Shown: piece after piece, positions 18,300 to 28,630 of the stretch
How the letters are laid out: every line of letters begins with the position of its first letter
Numbering within the stretch: the stretch's first letter is position 1
Assembly: GCA_021733645.1 (NCBI GenBank)
Contig: JAHREJ010000017.1
Coordinates: 17,903 to 81,902 of the forward strand
Direction: 5' to 3'
Origin: Bacillus subtilis subsp. subtilis
Lineage (GTDB): Bacteria > Pseudomonadota > Gammaproteobacteria > Xanthomonadales > Xanthomonadaceae
Length of the DNA stretch: 64,000 nucleotides
Notes under the pieces: generated by a model
The model's input: the letters and a program-made list of their open reading frames with translations, nothing else
Database searches by the model: none
What the model was told of the DNA's origin: nothing
Translations under genes and position numbers: made by a program

Positions 18300-19046
18300 T
18301 CAGGATTCCTGGTTTGCCAGCACCGCCGCCGCCATCTCTCCAAACCCCGTCGTCCAGCTCCCCGCCGCAGCATCCATCCGCACCTGCTTGCGCACCAGTG
18401 CCAGGAAGCGTTCACGCGGCCAGTGTTCGGCCCCCAGGCTCCGCAGGTGATCGTTTTCCACCTGCGCATCGATCAATGGCCAGCCCCGGTCGCGCAACCG
18501 GTGCGCCAATGCGGCCAGCGCCACCTTGGAGCCGCCGCTGGCGGCACTGAACATGCTTTCGCCGAAAAACATCTGGCCGATCGCCACGCCGTAGATGCCG
18601 CCCACCAGCTGCTCGCCGTCAAACACTTCCACCGAATGCGCATGGCCGAGGCGGTGCAGGGCCCCATACGCCTCGCGCATCGCATCGGTGATCCAGGTGC
18701 CGTCCTGCCCCGGGCGCGGGCTCGCGGCGCAGGCCGCGATCACCGCATCGAAGCAGGTGTCGGCGCGCACCGTCCAGTGGCTCGCGCGCAACGCGCGCCT
18801 GAAGCGGGCAGACAGGTGCACGCCCTCCGTGCGGAACACCATGCGCGGGTCAGGCGACCACCACAGCAGCGGCTGGCCCTCGGAGAACCACGGGAACACG
18901 CCGGCTGCATAGGCATTGAGCAGGCGCACGGGCGACAGATCGCCGCCGATCGCCAGCAGCCCATCAGGATCGCGCAGCGCGGTTTCGGCCGGTGGGAAGG
19001 GCGCGTCGGGCGCGTCGGGCAGCAGCCAAGGGTGTCGGCGGGTCAT
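18300..19046 (-). CDS. aat: Leucyl/phenylalanyl-tRNA-protein transferase
   Basis: 248 aa from ATG 19046; upstream in-frame sequence has no conserved features. Aat adds Leu or Phe from aminoacyl-tRNA to proteins with N-terminal Arg/Lys, creating the N-degrons that ClpS recognises. The motifs FPPAETALRDPDGLLAIGGD, YAAGVFPWFSEGQPLLWWSP, DGTWITDAMREAYGALH, GIYGVAIGQMFFGESMFS and LIDAQVENDHLRSLGAE are all typical. Its presence beside clpS and clpA gives a complete N-degron module (tagging, recognition, unfolding) within ~5 kb. A GC-rich inverted repeat just past the stop (about 18280-18294) may terminate transcription. Confidence 0.97.
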   Translation of the reverse strand: MTRRHPWLLPDAPDAPFPPAETALRDPDGLLAIGGDLSPVRLLNAYAAGVFPWFSEGQPLLWWSPDPRMVFRTEGVHLSARFRRALRASHWTVRADTCFDAVIAACAASPRPGQDGTWITDAMREAYGALHRLGHAHSVEVFDGEQLVGGIYGVAIGQMFFGESMFSAASGGSKVALAALAHRLRDRGWPLIDAQVENDHLRSLGAEHWPRERFLALVRKQVRMDAAAGSWTTGFGEMAAAVLANQES

Positions 19047-19119
19047 GTGGGAAGTGTAAGGGCAGGCCGCAACGCGCCGACGATAGACTTGTGTGCTCGC
19101 CCCGCCGGTTGCGCCCTCC

Positions 19120-20385
19120 ATGAATCCCCTGATCGACGCCATCCTCTCCCGGCATGAACGCGACGGCCATCGTTTCGATGGCGTTACGGCCATGCTGGAC
19201 CTGGCCGAGAGCGATCCCGCCGCGTTGGAGGCGTTGCTGCTGGAATCCATGGCGCGTGATTGCGCGCCAGCGACCTTTCTCGACAGGGCTCTGGGCGTGT
19301 TGGCCGACGACCGCCTGCCCGGTGTGGCCGATGCCGCCTGGCAGATGTTCAAGGACAACCGCGCCAACCGGCAGGCGCGCCACATTCTCGGGTACGCGCT
19401 GTACCAGGCCTGCGATGTGCTGACCGACGACTGGGATGCGTTGCTGGAGGCGACCGGGGAGGCGGTCAGCACGGCAGGGTTCCCTTGGCAGGTCCTGCCC
19501 GCGGATGTAGCCGAACGCTGGGCAGGGGCGCTGAGCGCAGCGAACGGGCGTGAGCAGGTGGGGCGGGCGCAAGCCCTGCTCAGGAGCCGCAATGCCGGCG
19601 TGCGTGACCGGGCCGTGACCTATCTGCAGCGTGCAACCGGGCAGCCAGCAGACATCTGGAACCATGAAGCCGGGATCGACGCGGTGACCGGGTCGCCGCT
19701 GCACGGCGACCACCCGCTGCATCTGCAGTTCGCAGCCGCACAGCGGAAGGCGCAACTGGCCGATGCGGCGGCGTGGCGTCGGCGGGTGTGGCGGTTGCAT
19801 GCTACTTGGGGCAGTGGCGAGCCTTCTGGTCACGCGCAGATGGGTGGTCATCTGCAGGCGCACTGCGGTTTCTGCCATGCGCCGTTGCAGCGCCTTCTGA
19901 CGCTGGATGCGCATCGGATCGGTGCCACTGCACGGGGGACACTGACCTTGGGCCTTTGCCTGGACTGTTGCGGATGGAACGGCGCAGGCCCGCTCTACTA
20001 CCGGCACGACCCCGCAGGACTGCCGAGCGCCCACCCTTCGCAATTGCAGGACGTACCCGTGGAGGATGTGGAGGACACCGGCACGCTGATGGCGGCGGAA
20101 CTCGGCCTGGTGCACCTTGGTGGTGATCGCTGGCGCGAACAGGACTGGGGCCTGTCAAACCATGACGAGAACCTGTCACGCGTGGGCGGAGCGCCGAGCT
20201 GGGTGCAGGGCGCCCAGTATCCGGCGTGCCCCGATTGCGACGCCGCCATGCCGTTCGTGATGCAACTGGACTCCACCCTGCCGGCCGATGACGGTCGCAT
20301 CGTGCTCTGGGGCAGCGGCGGCATGCTCTACAGCTTCTGGTGCGATGGCTGCGCGGTCAGCGGGCATCTTTGGCAATGCACCTGA
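19120..20385 (+). CDS. Hypothetical protein with paired CxxC motifs
   Basis: 421 aa from ATG 19120 (MNPLIDAILSRH); a start at 19093 would add nine residues. No signal peptide or membrane segment. The N-terminal ~200 residues are helical and repeat-like (LDLAESDPAALEALLLESMA and similar), reminiscent of HEAT-type helices. The C-terminal half has two cysteine clusters, HCGFCHAPLQ with CLDCCGWNG and CPDCDAAMP with FWCDGCAVSGHLW, spaced like two structural zinc sites. Related proteins with such an end are annotated only by DUF numbers. It diverges from aat by ~70 bp. Function unknown. Confidence 0.7.
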   Translation: MNPLIDAILSRHERDGHRFDGVTAMLDLAESDPAALEALLLESMARDCAPATFLDRALGVLADDRLPGVADAAWQMFKDNRANRQARHILGYALYQACDVLTDDWDALLEATGEAVSTAGFPWQVLPADVAERWAGALSAANGREQVGRAQALLRSRNAGVRDRAVTYLQRATGQPADIWNHEAGIDAVTGSPLHGDHPLHLQFAAAQRKAQLADAAAWRRRVWRLHATWGSGEPSGHAQMGGHLQAHCGFCHAPLQRLLTLDAHRIGATARGTLTLGLCLDCCGWNGAGPLYYRHDPAGLPSAHPSQLQDVPVEDVEDTGTLMAAELGLVHLGGDRWREQDWGLSNHDENLSRVGGAPSWVQGAQYPACPDCDAAMPFVMQLDSTLPADDGRIVLWGSGGMLYSFWCDGCAVSGHLWQCT

Positions 20386-20449
20386 TGCGGCGCCCATACC
20401 CTTCGGTGGGTGCTTGCCACCGAGTACGGATGCAGCCCCGGGCGGAGCC

Positions 20450-21574
20450 CTACGGAGCTGCCCGGAACGGGCCGTGCTCGGCCAACGTGGCCGCATAACG
20501 CGCCACGTCCTGGCGTTCGCTGGCGCACCAGTCGGCCAGCGCCTCGGCGAAATCCGCATCGGCCACCCAGTGCCGGCTGCGCACCACCTGCGGCAGGAAC
20601 CCGCGCGCCAGCTTGTGTTCGCCTTGCGCGCCCGGCTCGAAGCGGCGCAGCCCTTCGCGCAGGCAGTATTCAATGCCTTGGTAGTAACAGGTTTCAAAGT
20701 GCAGGCCGGGCAGGGTGGCGCCGCCCCAATAGCGCCCGTACAGCGTGTCGGCGCCACGCAGGCACAGCGCGCCCGCCACCGGCTGGCCCTGCAGTTCGGC
20801 CAGGAAAATCACCAGTTGGCGCGGCATCGACGTGGCGAGGTGACGCAGGAACGGCAGGGTGAGTGCGGGCGCGTTGCCGTAGTCGGCAAAGGTCTGCAGG
20901 TAGAACCCGTGCATCGCCAGCAGGTCGTCCTCGCTGGCCTCGTCGCCGTGCACGATCCGATAGGTGACGCCGCTGCGGGCCAGCTTGCTGCGTTCCTGGC
21001 GGATGTTCTTGCGGTGCTTGTGGTTCATCGCGGCAAGGAAGCCGGCGAAGTCGCGCCAATCGCCGGGGTTGTGCCACTGGAACTGGATGTCCTGGCGTAG
21101 CATCCATTGCGGCCCGAACGCGGCCTCTTCGTCGGCCAGGTGGAAATTGACATGCGCCGACGACCAGCCCATCCGGTCGACCTCGGCCCGCAGGCCTTGC
21201 AGCAACGCGGCCCGGCCGGCATCGCTGCGTGCCAGCAGGCGCGGCCCGGTGACCGGCGAGTACGGCACCGCGCCCAGCCATTTGGGAAAGTAGTCGCGCC
21301 CGTGCCGCGCGTAGGCGTTGGCCCAGGCGTGGTCGAACACGAACTCGCCGTGCGAGTTGTCCTTCAGGTAGCCCGGCGCGGCCGCCACCAGGGTATCGCC
21401 CTCCCACAGGGTGAAGTGGCGCGGCCGCCAGCCCCATTCCGGGCGCAGGCAGCCGTGTTCTTCGAGGCCGGCCAGGAACGCGTGGCTGACAAATGGATTG
21501 GTGCCGTCGTGCAGGGCATCCCAGGCCGCGGCGGGGACATCGGACAGGCGGTGCAGAAAGCGGGTATCGGGCAT
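20450..21574 (-). CDS. FemAB-like/GNAT N-acyltransferase (PF04339-type)
   Basis: 374 aa from ATG 21574. It matches the family annotated as peptidogalycan biosynthesis or FemAB-like proteins: tandem GNAT-fold modules with ALHDGTNPFVSHAFLAGLEE at the N-terminus, HFTLWEGDTLVAAAPGYLK, AVPYSPVTGPRLL, MNHKHRKNIRQERSKLARSG and FYLQTFADYGNAPALT. The motif FETCYYQGIEYCLREGLRRF precedes GAQGEHKLARGFLP near the end. Such enzymes transfer acyl or aminoacyl groups, but the substrate is unknown for most members. Cytoplasmic. Single gene, followed downstream by a convergent hypothetical gene. Confidence 0.8.
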   Translation of the reverse strand: MPDTRFLHRLSDVPAAAWDALHDGTNPFVSHAFLAGLEEHGCLRPEWGWRPRHFTLWEGDTLVAAAPGYLKDNSHGEFVFDHAWANAYARHGRDYFPKWLGAVPYSPVTGPRLLARSDAGRAALLQGLRAEVDRMGWSSAHVNFHLADEEAAFGPQWMLRQDIQFQWHNPGDWRDFAGFLAAMNHKHRKNIRQERSKLARSGVTYRIVHGDEASEDDLLAMHGFYLQTFADYGNAPALTLPFLRHLATSMPRQLVIFLAELQGQPVAGALCLRGADTLYGRYWGGATLPGLHFETCYYQGIEYCLREGLRRFEPGAQGEHKLARGFLPQVVRSRHWVADADFAEALADWCASERQDVARYAATLAEHGPFRAAP

Positions 21575-21689
21575 GGGGGAAGGATAGGGCAGAGCGGTTG
21601 GCAGCGGGTGCCTGCGTGGGCCGGCGGAAGGCTCTTCGCCCCTATGCGGGGCAAGCAGAAGCGTGCTTTGACTCCTTCCGCGCGCGGCG

Positions 21690-21817
21690 GTCGGTGGGTC
21701 GGGCGCTGGGCGCCCATGCCCTTTCCGGCGAATGTCCTCCGGCGTCGGCCTGCGGCCGCCCCCTCCTCCTTTATTTCGCCTCCAAGGGCATGGGCGCCCA
21801 GCGCCCGACCCACCGAC
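21690..21817. repeat. Large inverted repeat, perfect 34-bp arms, 60-base loop
   Basis: Arm 21690-21723 begins GTCGGTGGGTCGGGCGCTGG. Arm 21784-21817 is its exact reverse complement, ending CAGCGCCCGACCCACCGAC. The 60-base interior is strand-asymmetric: read on the minus strand it is purine-rich at one end (GAAATAAAGGAGGAGGGGG) and contains its own small hairpin (GGCGGCCGCAGGCC). The perfection of the arms implies recent duplication or selection for a cruciform/RNA stem. No transposase is encoded. It may be a larger, non-autonomous REP-like element. Confidence 0.85.
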
Positions 21818-21975
21818 CAACGCCAACGCCTGGCTTGCGCCTACCGGCTGCAACGTGGGCCCTACGCTCGCGACAGGCCCGAGCGAAGACACAGCCCGCT
21901 CACCCGCGTAGCGTCGTGCTCACTCTGCGAAGGCCCTTGCAACAAGACGCTCCCCTCAGATGGGAGAAGAGTCTT

Positions 21976-22002
21976 AAAAAAAAGCCGGCGCAAAGCGCCG
22001 GC
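21976..22002 (-). terminator. Rho-independent terminator of trxB
   Basis: GCCGGCGC and GCGCCGGC form an 8-bp GC stem with a 3-base loop, followed on the minus strand by a run of eight T. It lies ~30 bp past the trxB stop. A textbook intrinsic terminator. Confidence 0.93.
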
Positions 22003-22032
22003 CTTTCCTCTATGGCGCGGCGCGGCCGTGCC

Positions 22033-23067
<1,035 letters not shown>

Positions 23068-23259
23068 TCATAGAGTGGCGGCAGGGGCGGGGCGATTCAA
23101 GGCGGCAGGTGGAACGGCGCAACCCGCAGGGGGCGCGATCCGGCGCCGCGCCGGTGATTTGACGGTGGCAACTGAATTGTCCCGCCACCGGCACTGAAAA
23201 GCGCGGCCCAGTCGTTTATTATCAAGCACTAACAGTGCATTCCCAAGGTGTGGTCTAAG

Positions 23260-25626
23260 GTGGCGAAGCAGCTCCCGGAACGATCCAAGTCTCCCGACAG
23301 CAAACCGTCGCGCAAGGCCGCGCCCGCGCCGGCGCCGGCCGACAACCCGCGTCGCCAACGGCTGTGGCGCGACCTGGGCCTGATCGCCATCGCCCCGGCG
23401 CTGCTCTACCTGGTGGCAAGCCTGTTCACCTATTCGGCCGCCGACCCCGGCTGGTCGCATACCGGCAGCGTGGTGGCGCCGGTGCACAACATGGGCGGCC
23501 GGGTCGGCGCCTGGATCGCCGACGTGCTGCTGCAGCTGTTTGGCTATATCGCCTTCGTGCTGCCCATCGTGCTGGGCGCGCTGGCCTGGATTGCCATGTT
23601 CGGGCTCAAGCGCGAGAGCAAGGGCGAGCATGACCTGGACCCGGCGCTGCGCCTGGTCGGGCTGGTCGGCTTCCTGATTGCCGGCACCGGCTTCCTGCAC
23701 GTACGCCTGTTCACCGGTGATGTGGCCCACGCAGGCGGCATTCTGGGCAGGCTGGTCGGCAATTCGCTCAGTGCCGGGTTCGGCGCGCTTGGCGCCAACC
23801 TGTTCGTGCTGGTGCTGCTGCTGGCCTCGATCACCCTGGCCACGGGTATTTCCTGGTTTGTGGTGATGGAGAAGATCGGCCGCTGGGTGCTGGCGCTGGC
23901 GCCCTTGCTCAACAAGAAGAAGGAACAGGCCGCCGAGTGGCAACAGACCCGGGTACTGCGCGAAGAGCGCCAGGAAGTGCGCAAGGTCGATGCCGAAGTG
24001 CGCGCCAAACGCGAGCCGGTCAAGATCGAGCCGCGCCCCGAGCCGGTGCTGGAAAAAAGCGACCGGGCCAAGCGCGAGACCCAGATTCCGATGTTCCGGG
24101 GCGTCAACGGCGACGGCTCGGACGTGCCGCCGCTGGCGTTGCTGGATGATCCCAAGCCCCAGCCCAAGGGGTATGACGAGGACACCCTGGAAACGCTGTC
24201 GCGGCAGATCGAGTTCAAGCTGAAGGACTTCCGCATCGACGCGCAGGTGGTGGGCGCCTACCCGGGCCCGGTGATCACCCGTTTCGAAATCGAGCCGGCG
24301 CCGGGCATCAAGGTCAGCCAGATCAGCTCGCTGGACAAGGACATCGCGCGCGGCTTGTCGGTCAAGTCGGTGCGCGTGGTCGATGTGATCCCGGGCAAGT
24401 CGGTGGTGGGTCTTGAGATTCCCAACGTCACCCGCGAAATGATCTACCTGTCCGAACTGCTGCGCTCCAAGGAGTACGACAAGTCGGCCAGCGTGCTGAC
24501 CCTGGCGCTGGGCAAGGACATCGCCGGCCGCCCGACCGTGGCCGACCTGGCGCGCATGCCCCACCTGCTGGTGGCCGGCACCACCGGCTCGGGCAAGTCG
24601 GTGGCGGTCAATGCGATGGTGCTCAGTCTGCTGTACAAGGCCTCGCCGAAAGACCTGCGGATGCTGATGATCGACCCGAAGATGCTCGAACTGAGCGTCT
24701 ACCAGGGCATTCCGCACCTGTTGGCACCGGTGGTGACCGACATGAAGGAAGCCGCCAACGGCCTGCGCTGGTGCGTGGCTGAAATGGAGCGGCGCTACAA
24801 GCTGATGAGCGCGGTGGGTGTGCGCAACCTGGCCGGCTTCAACAAGAAGGTCAAGGACGCCGAAGACGCCGGGCAGCCGATGATGGACCCGCTGTTCAAG
24901 CCCAATCCGGAACTGGGCGAGGCGCCGCGCCCGCTGGAGACGCTGCCGTTCATCGTCATCTTCATCGACGAATTTGCCGACATGATGATGATCGTCGGCA
25001 AGAAGGTCGAAGAGTTGATCGCGCGGCTGGCGCAGAAGGCACGTGCGGCGGGCATCCACCTGATCCTGGCGACCCAGCGCCCGTCGGTGGATGTGATCAC
25101 CGGCCTGATCAAGGCCAACATCCCCACCCGTATCGGCTTCCAGGTCAGTTCCAAAATCGATTCGCGCACCATCCTGGACCAGTCCGGTGCCGAAACCCTG
25201 CTGGGCCACGGCGACATGCTGTACCTGCCGCCAGGTACCGCCTTGCCCGATCGCGTGCACGGTGCATTCGTCTCCGACGAGGAAGTGCACCGCGTGGTGG
25301 AGCATCTCAAGGCCAGTGGCCCCACCGATTACATCACCGGCGTGCTGGACGAAGTGCAGATGATGGGCGATGGCGTGGTGGTGGGGGCCGGCGGCCTGCC
25401 CGAAGCCAGCAGCGGCGGCGGCGATGAGTCCGACCCGCTGTACGACGAGGCGCTGCGTATCGTGACCGAAACCCGTCGCGCGTCGATTTCCGGCGTGCAG
25501 CGCCGGCTCAAAATCGGCTACAACCGCGCCGCGCGCCTCATCGAGGCGATGGAAATGGCCGGCGTCGTCAGCCCGCCCGAGCACAACGGTGACCGCAGCG
25601 TCCTGGCGCCGCCGCCGCCCAAGTAG
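23260..25626 (+). CDS. ftsK: DNA translocase FtsK
   Basis: About 788 aa starting at GTG 23260 ([10 protein letters not shown]); GTG 23248 would add four residues. FtsK anchors at the septum and pumps chromosome dimers toward dif for XerCD. The N-terminal membrane part has four hydrophobic segments (~40-60, 95-118, 135-155, 175-200), then a short charged linker. The motor has Walker [15 protein letters not shown] and Walker [15 protein letters not shown], followed by [20 protein letters not shown]. The last ~65 residues ([20 protein letters not shown] and so on) are the winged-helix gamma domain that reads KOPS. The short linker is typical for Xanthomonads. Confidence 0.96.
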   Translation: MAKQLPERSKSPDSKPSRKAAPAPAPADNPRRQRLWRDLGLIAIAPALLYLVASLFTYSAADPGWSHTGSVVAPVHNMGGRVGAWIADVLLQLFGYIAFVLPIVLGALAWIAMFGLKRESKGEHDLDPALRLVGLVGFLIAGTGFLHVRLFTGDVAHAGGILGRLVGNSLSAGFGALGANLFVLVLLLASITLATGISWFVVMEKIGRWVLALAPLLNKKKEQAAEWQQTRVLREERQEVRKVDAEVRAKREPVKIEPRPEPVLEKSDRAKRETQIPMFRGVNGDGSDVPPLALLDDPKPQPKGYDEDTLETLSRQIEFKLKDFRIDAQVVGAYPGPVITRFEIEPAPGIKVSQISSLDKDIARGLSVKSVRVVDVIPGKSVVGLEIPNVTREMIYLSELLRSKEYDKSASVLTLALGKDIAGRPTVADLARMPHLLVAGTTGSGKSVAVNAMVLSLLYKASPKDLRMLMIDPKMLELSVYQGIPHLLAPVVTDMKEAANGLRWCVAEMERRYKLMSAVGVRNLAGFNKKVKDAEDAGQPMMDPLFKPNPELGEAPRPLETLPFIVIFIDEFADMMMIVGKKVEELIARLAQKARAAGIHLILATQRPSVDVITGLIKANIPTRIGFQVSSKIDSRTILDQSGAETLLGHGDMLYLPPGTALPDRVHGAFVSDEEVHRVVEHLKASGPTDYITGVLDEVQMMGDGVVVGAGGLPEASSGGGDESDPLYDEALRIVTETRRASISGVQRRLKIGYNRAARLIEAMEMAGVVSPPEHNGDRSVLAPPPPK

Positions 25627-25648
25627 CACCGGCCAGCCCAGCCCCCAG

Positions 25649-25756
25649 GTAGAGCCGAGCCACGCTCGGCTGACCAGTCCAGCCCCCCCCGGTAGAGCCG
25701 AGCCACGCTCGGCTGACCAGCCCAGCCCCCCAGGTAGAGCCGAGCCATGCTCGGCT
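25649..25756 (+). repeat. Three tandem GTAG-type REP units
   Basis: Copies start with GTAG at 25649, 25692 and 25734. Each is GTAGAGCCGAGC, 2-3 loop bases, GCTCGGCT, followed by a GACCAG-C-rich spacer, so the array is a direct repeat with a unit of ~42-43 bp. The third copy has one base changed in the loop (CAT for CAC). They sit between ftsK and the downstream envelope gene and could each form a hairpin attenuating read-through. Confidence 0.88.
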
Positions 25757-25777
25757 GACCGGTACAAGGAATCCGCA

Positions 25778-27727
25778 ATGAAGCCGATGATCTGGATGCT
25801 GTGGGGCGGCCTGCTGTTCGCGCCGCAAGGGGCACGGGCCGACGCGCCATCCCCGGCGCTGGTGCCACCCGCACCCGCCGCACCTGCGCCATCCAGCGAG
25901 GCCCAGGCCAGCAACAATTTCAGCTTCGTGCGCTACCGCGCCGACTACCGGGTGCGCCCCGACGCCGGCAACGTACAGACCGAAGAGTACGAAATCCTGC
26001 TCAAGACCAAATCGGCGGTCGAGCAGTTCAGCCAGGTGCGGTTGAGCTACAGCGAAAAAATGGAAACCCTGGAGGTGCTGGCCGCCTACACGCTCACCGC
26101 CGACGGACAGCGCCGCGACGTGCCGGCTGACCGCATCTATACCCAGGAAAGCTATTCCAGCGCGGCCGCGGCGATGTATGCCGACCGCAAGGTGCGGGTA
26201 GTGGTGTTTCCCAACCTGGCACCGGGTACGCGCGTGGTCTACCAGACCCGGCGCAGCCAGAACACGCCGTATTTCCCGGGCTACTTCGGGCTGTGGGAAA
26301 CCTTCAGCGTGTTCACCCAGTACGACGATGCCCGGGTGACCCTGACCGCGCCGGCCAGCTTGCCGATGTACGTGCAGCAGCGCGGGGTACAGGGCAGCGA
26401 CACGCCAACCGTGCGGAATGGCCAGGCCACGTGGTCCTGGCAGTACCACCGCAGCGAGCCGATGCAGGCGCAGAACTGGTCGGCCGCGGCCTGGGAGTTC
26501 AGCCCCACCATCATGGCCAGCACCTACCGCGACTGGGCGCAGGTGGCCAGCGCGTATCAGCGCAAGGGCGGCGAGGCCGCCAAGGTCACGCCGGGTATCC
26601 AGGCGCTGGCCGACCAGCTCACCGTGGGCATCACCGACCGCCGCGAACAGGCCGCCGCGTTGTACCGATGGGTATCGCAGAACATCCGCTACGTGGCGGT
26701 GTACCTGGGCAACGGTGGGCTGGAGCCGAACCCGGCGCAGAGCATCCTGGACAACCACTATGGCGACTGCAAGGACCACGTGGTGATCCTGGAGGCGCTG
26801 TTGGCGGCGCGTGGCATCCAGAGCACGCCGGTGCTGATTGGCGCCGGTGGCGGACCGAGCCTGCCGGCGATTCCGCTGCTGGGGCGCTTCAACCACGCCA
26901 TCACCTTTGTTCCCGAGTTCGACCTGTACCTGGATTCGACCAGTGCCTATGCGCGCTTTGGCCAGTTGCCCGACGGCGACCTGGGTGCGCCCGTGCTGCT
27001 GACCCGGCAGGCCAGGTTGGCGCGCACGCCGGAGAACGATGCCTCGCGCAATGGCAACGGGCTGGAGGTGAGCTTCCGCTTCGACGCGGCAGGCAACCTC
27101 AGCGGCCAGACGGTGCAGCAGCCCAGCGGGATCAGCGAGATCGGCATGCGCGGTTCGTTCGCACGGCTCAACGCGCAGAATCGCGCGCGGGTGGAGGAGT
27201 CGATCATGGCCTCGTCCGGATTTGATGGCAGTGGCGCGCTGACCCTGTTGGGTGATCCGCAGGACCTGACCCGGCCGTTCAACTACCGCTACGACTTCCA
27301 TGCCAGCGATTACGTCGATTTCAGCGTGGTGGGCGGCATGACGGTGCCGGATGCGCCCGGTGGCGAATCGTTCCGCGACATCTACGCCACCACCTCCGCG
27401 CCGGACAACGCCACCCCGTTCTACTGCACCGAAAGCCTGCGCGAGGAGACCTACCGACTGCAGTTTCCGGCCGGGGTGCCGATCGTGGCGATCCCGCGCA
27501 GCCAGCAGTTCCGCAACGCCGCTGGCGAGTATCAATTGGAGTGGCGCCGCGACGGGCAGACCATCATCGCCGCGCACCGCCTGCGCCAGTGGGCAGTGCG
27601 CGGTCCGCAGGCGTTGTGCCAGGCACAGGACTACGCCGCCTTCCGTGAGCTGTATCAGCAGGTGCGGCGGGGCTTCCGTGGCCAGGTGGTGTATGGCGAT
27701 CTGAACGCGGTGCAAGCCAGCCCGTAA
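25778..27727 (+). CDS. Exported DUF3857/transglutaminase-like protein
   Basis: 649 aa from ATG 25778 with AAGGA at 25766-25770. A Sec signal peptide (MKPMIWMLWGGLLFAPQGAR, ADA) is followed by a proline-rich stretch, then a DUF3857 beta-sandwich (~45-230) and a transglutaminase-like core (~260-400) with the Cys in NHYGDCKDHV (C331) and a later histidine in GRFNHAITF, consistent with a papain-like fold. The last ~200 residues are beta-rich (DUF2569/3858-like). Such proteins act in the periplasm on unknown peptides or esters. It follows ftsK in the same direction but is separated by three hairpin repeats. Confidence 0.85.
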   Translation: MKPMIWMLWGGLLFAPQGARADAPSPALVPPAPAAPAPSSEAQASNNFSFVRYRADYRVRPDAGNVQTEEYEILLKTKSAVEQFSQVRLSYSEKMETLEVLAAYTLTADGQRRDVPADRIYTQESYSSAAAAMYADRKVRVVVFPNLAPGTRVVYQTRRSQNTPYFPGYFGLWETFSVFTQYDDARVTLTAPASLPMYVQQRGVQGSDTPTVRNGQATWSWQYHRSEPMQAQNWSAAAWEFSPTIMASTYRDWAQVASAYQRKGGEAAKVTPGIQALADQLTVGITDRREQAAALYRWVSQNIRYVAVYLGNGGLEPNPAQSILDNHYGDCKDHVVILEALLAARGIQSTPVLIGAGGGPSLPAIPLLGRFNHAITFVPEFDLYLDSTSAYARFGQLPDGDLGAPVLLTRQARLARTPENDASRNGNGLEVSFRFDAAGNLSGQTVQQPSGISEIGMRGSFARLNAQNRARVEESIMASSGFDGSGALTLLGDPQDLTRPFNYRYDFHASDYVDFSVVGGMTVPDAPGGESFRDIYATTSAPDNATPFYCTESLREETYRLQFPAGVPIVAIPRSQQFRNAAGEYQLEWRRDGQTIIAAHRLRQWAVRGPQALCQAQDYAAFRELYQQVRRGFRGQVVYGDLNAVQASP

Positions 27728-27844
27728 GCCGCTGCGGCGTGGTTTCACGGTGAGGGGCGGCGGCGCATACTATGCCTGATCGCCCATTCAGGATTGGATG
27801 GGCACACTGCCATCCATCCTTCCCATCTGCTCTGGATACCGCCC

Positions 27845-28483
27845 ATGCATACCCCTTTCCGCCGCTACCTGGTTGCCGCCACCCTGGTCATGGCCAGCGT
27901 TGGGTCGGCCTCTGCCTGGGCGGGCGCCCGCGATGAACTCAACCGTTTCACCCAGGGCTTGAAGGGCCTGGATGGGCAGTTCAGCCAGCAGGTGTTCGAC
28001 AGCAAGGGCAAGGTCAAGGAAAGCACCAGTGGCCGCGTTGCCCTGTCGGCGCCGCGACTGTTCCGTTGGGAATACATCAAACCGCACGAACAGCTGATCG
28101 TGGCCGATGGCAAGAAGGTGTGGGTGTACGAGCCGGACCTGGAACAGGCCACGGTGCGCCCGCAGGGGGCCCAGGAGCAGAACAGCCCGCTGACCGCGCT
28201 AATCAATCCGGCACTGCTGGACAGGCAGTATGACGTCAGCGAAGAGGCTGCCGCGCGCGATGGCCTGCAGTGGCTGGCGCTGAGTCCCAAGCGCGAGACC
28301 GACACCGCCTTCCAGTACGCCGCGCTGGGTTTCAATGCGCAGGGCCTGGCCCGGATGGAAGTGGTGGATGCGGTCGGCCAGCGCACGGTGATCAATTTCA
28401 GTGGCTGGAAGCGCAACCCGGGCTTTGCCGCGGGTACCTTCAGCTTTGCCCCGCCGAAGGGCACCGACGTCATCGGCGAGTAA
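27845..28483 (+). CDS. lolA: LolA, periplasmic lipoprotein carrier
   Basis: 212 aa from ATG 27845. LolA takes lipoproteins from LolCDE at the inner membrane and delivers them to LolB. A signal peptide (cleaved near ASAWA) precedes the mature chain. Typical segments are DELNRFTQGLKGLDGQFSQQ, GRVALSAPRLFRWEYIKPHE, QLIVADGKKVWVYEPDLEQ, and NPALLDRQYDV. The lolA-rarA-crcB order is common in Xanthomonadaceae. Two small GC-rich palindromes lie after the stop (about 28498-28527 and 28558-28575). Confidence 0.94.
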   Translation: MHTPFRRYLVAATLVMASVGSASAWAGARDELNRFTQGLKGLDGQFSQQVFDSKGKVKESTSGRVALSAPRLFRWEYIKPHEQLIVADGKKVWVYEPDLEQATVRPQGAQEQNSPLTALINPALLDRQYDVSEEAAARDGLQWLALSPKRETDTAFQYAALGFNAQGLARMEVVDAVGQRTVINFSGWKRNPGFAAGTFSFAPPKGTDVIGE

Positions 28484-28618
28484 ACGCGCCCCGCGCAGCG
28501 CCAGGCCATGCCATGCCTGGCTGGCGCCTTCCCGGGAGCGCCGGCCCACCGCAGAGCAGCCCGGCATGGCCGGGCGGTGCCGCTGTCTGGTCGGACGTGG
28601 GTTCACGCACGCTCACGA

Positions 28619-28624
28619 TAGAAT
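28619..28624 (+). promoter_or_regulatory. -10 element of rarA, predicting a leaderless mRNA
   Basis: TAGAAT ends 6 bases before the GTG start of rarA, the same geometry as clpS. No Shine-Dalgarno sequence is visible between the hexamer and the GTG. The -35 is not convincing. Confidence 0.45.
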
Positions 28625-28630
28625 ACGCAC

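Larger units (their letters stand above)
21575..22032. other. 458-bp gene-free gap between the acyltransferase and trxB
   Basis: It holds a 34-bp perfect inverted repeat (21690-21817), a smaller palindrome near 21940-21975 (AAGAC and GTCTT enclosing CTCCC and GGGAG), and the trxB terminator. Reading frames crossing it are arginine-rich or end at random and look non-coding. The start of the acyltransferase gene at 21574 implies that its promoter lies in the first ~100 bp. Confidence 0.7.

Noticed and set aside
23068..25917. 949-codon minus-strand ORF opposite ftsK
   Set aside because: FtsK on the plus strand is unmistakable; the antisense frame is a by-product of GC-rich third positions and shows no domain.
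28498..28575. Palindromes after lolA as a riboswitch
   Set aside because: They are two simple REP-like hairpins without a conserved riboswitch core, and the downstream gene appears to have its own -10.
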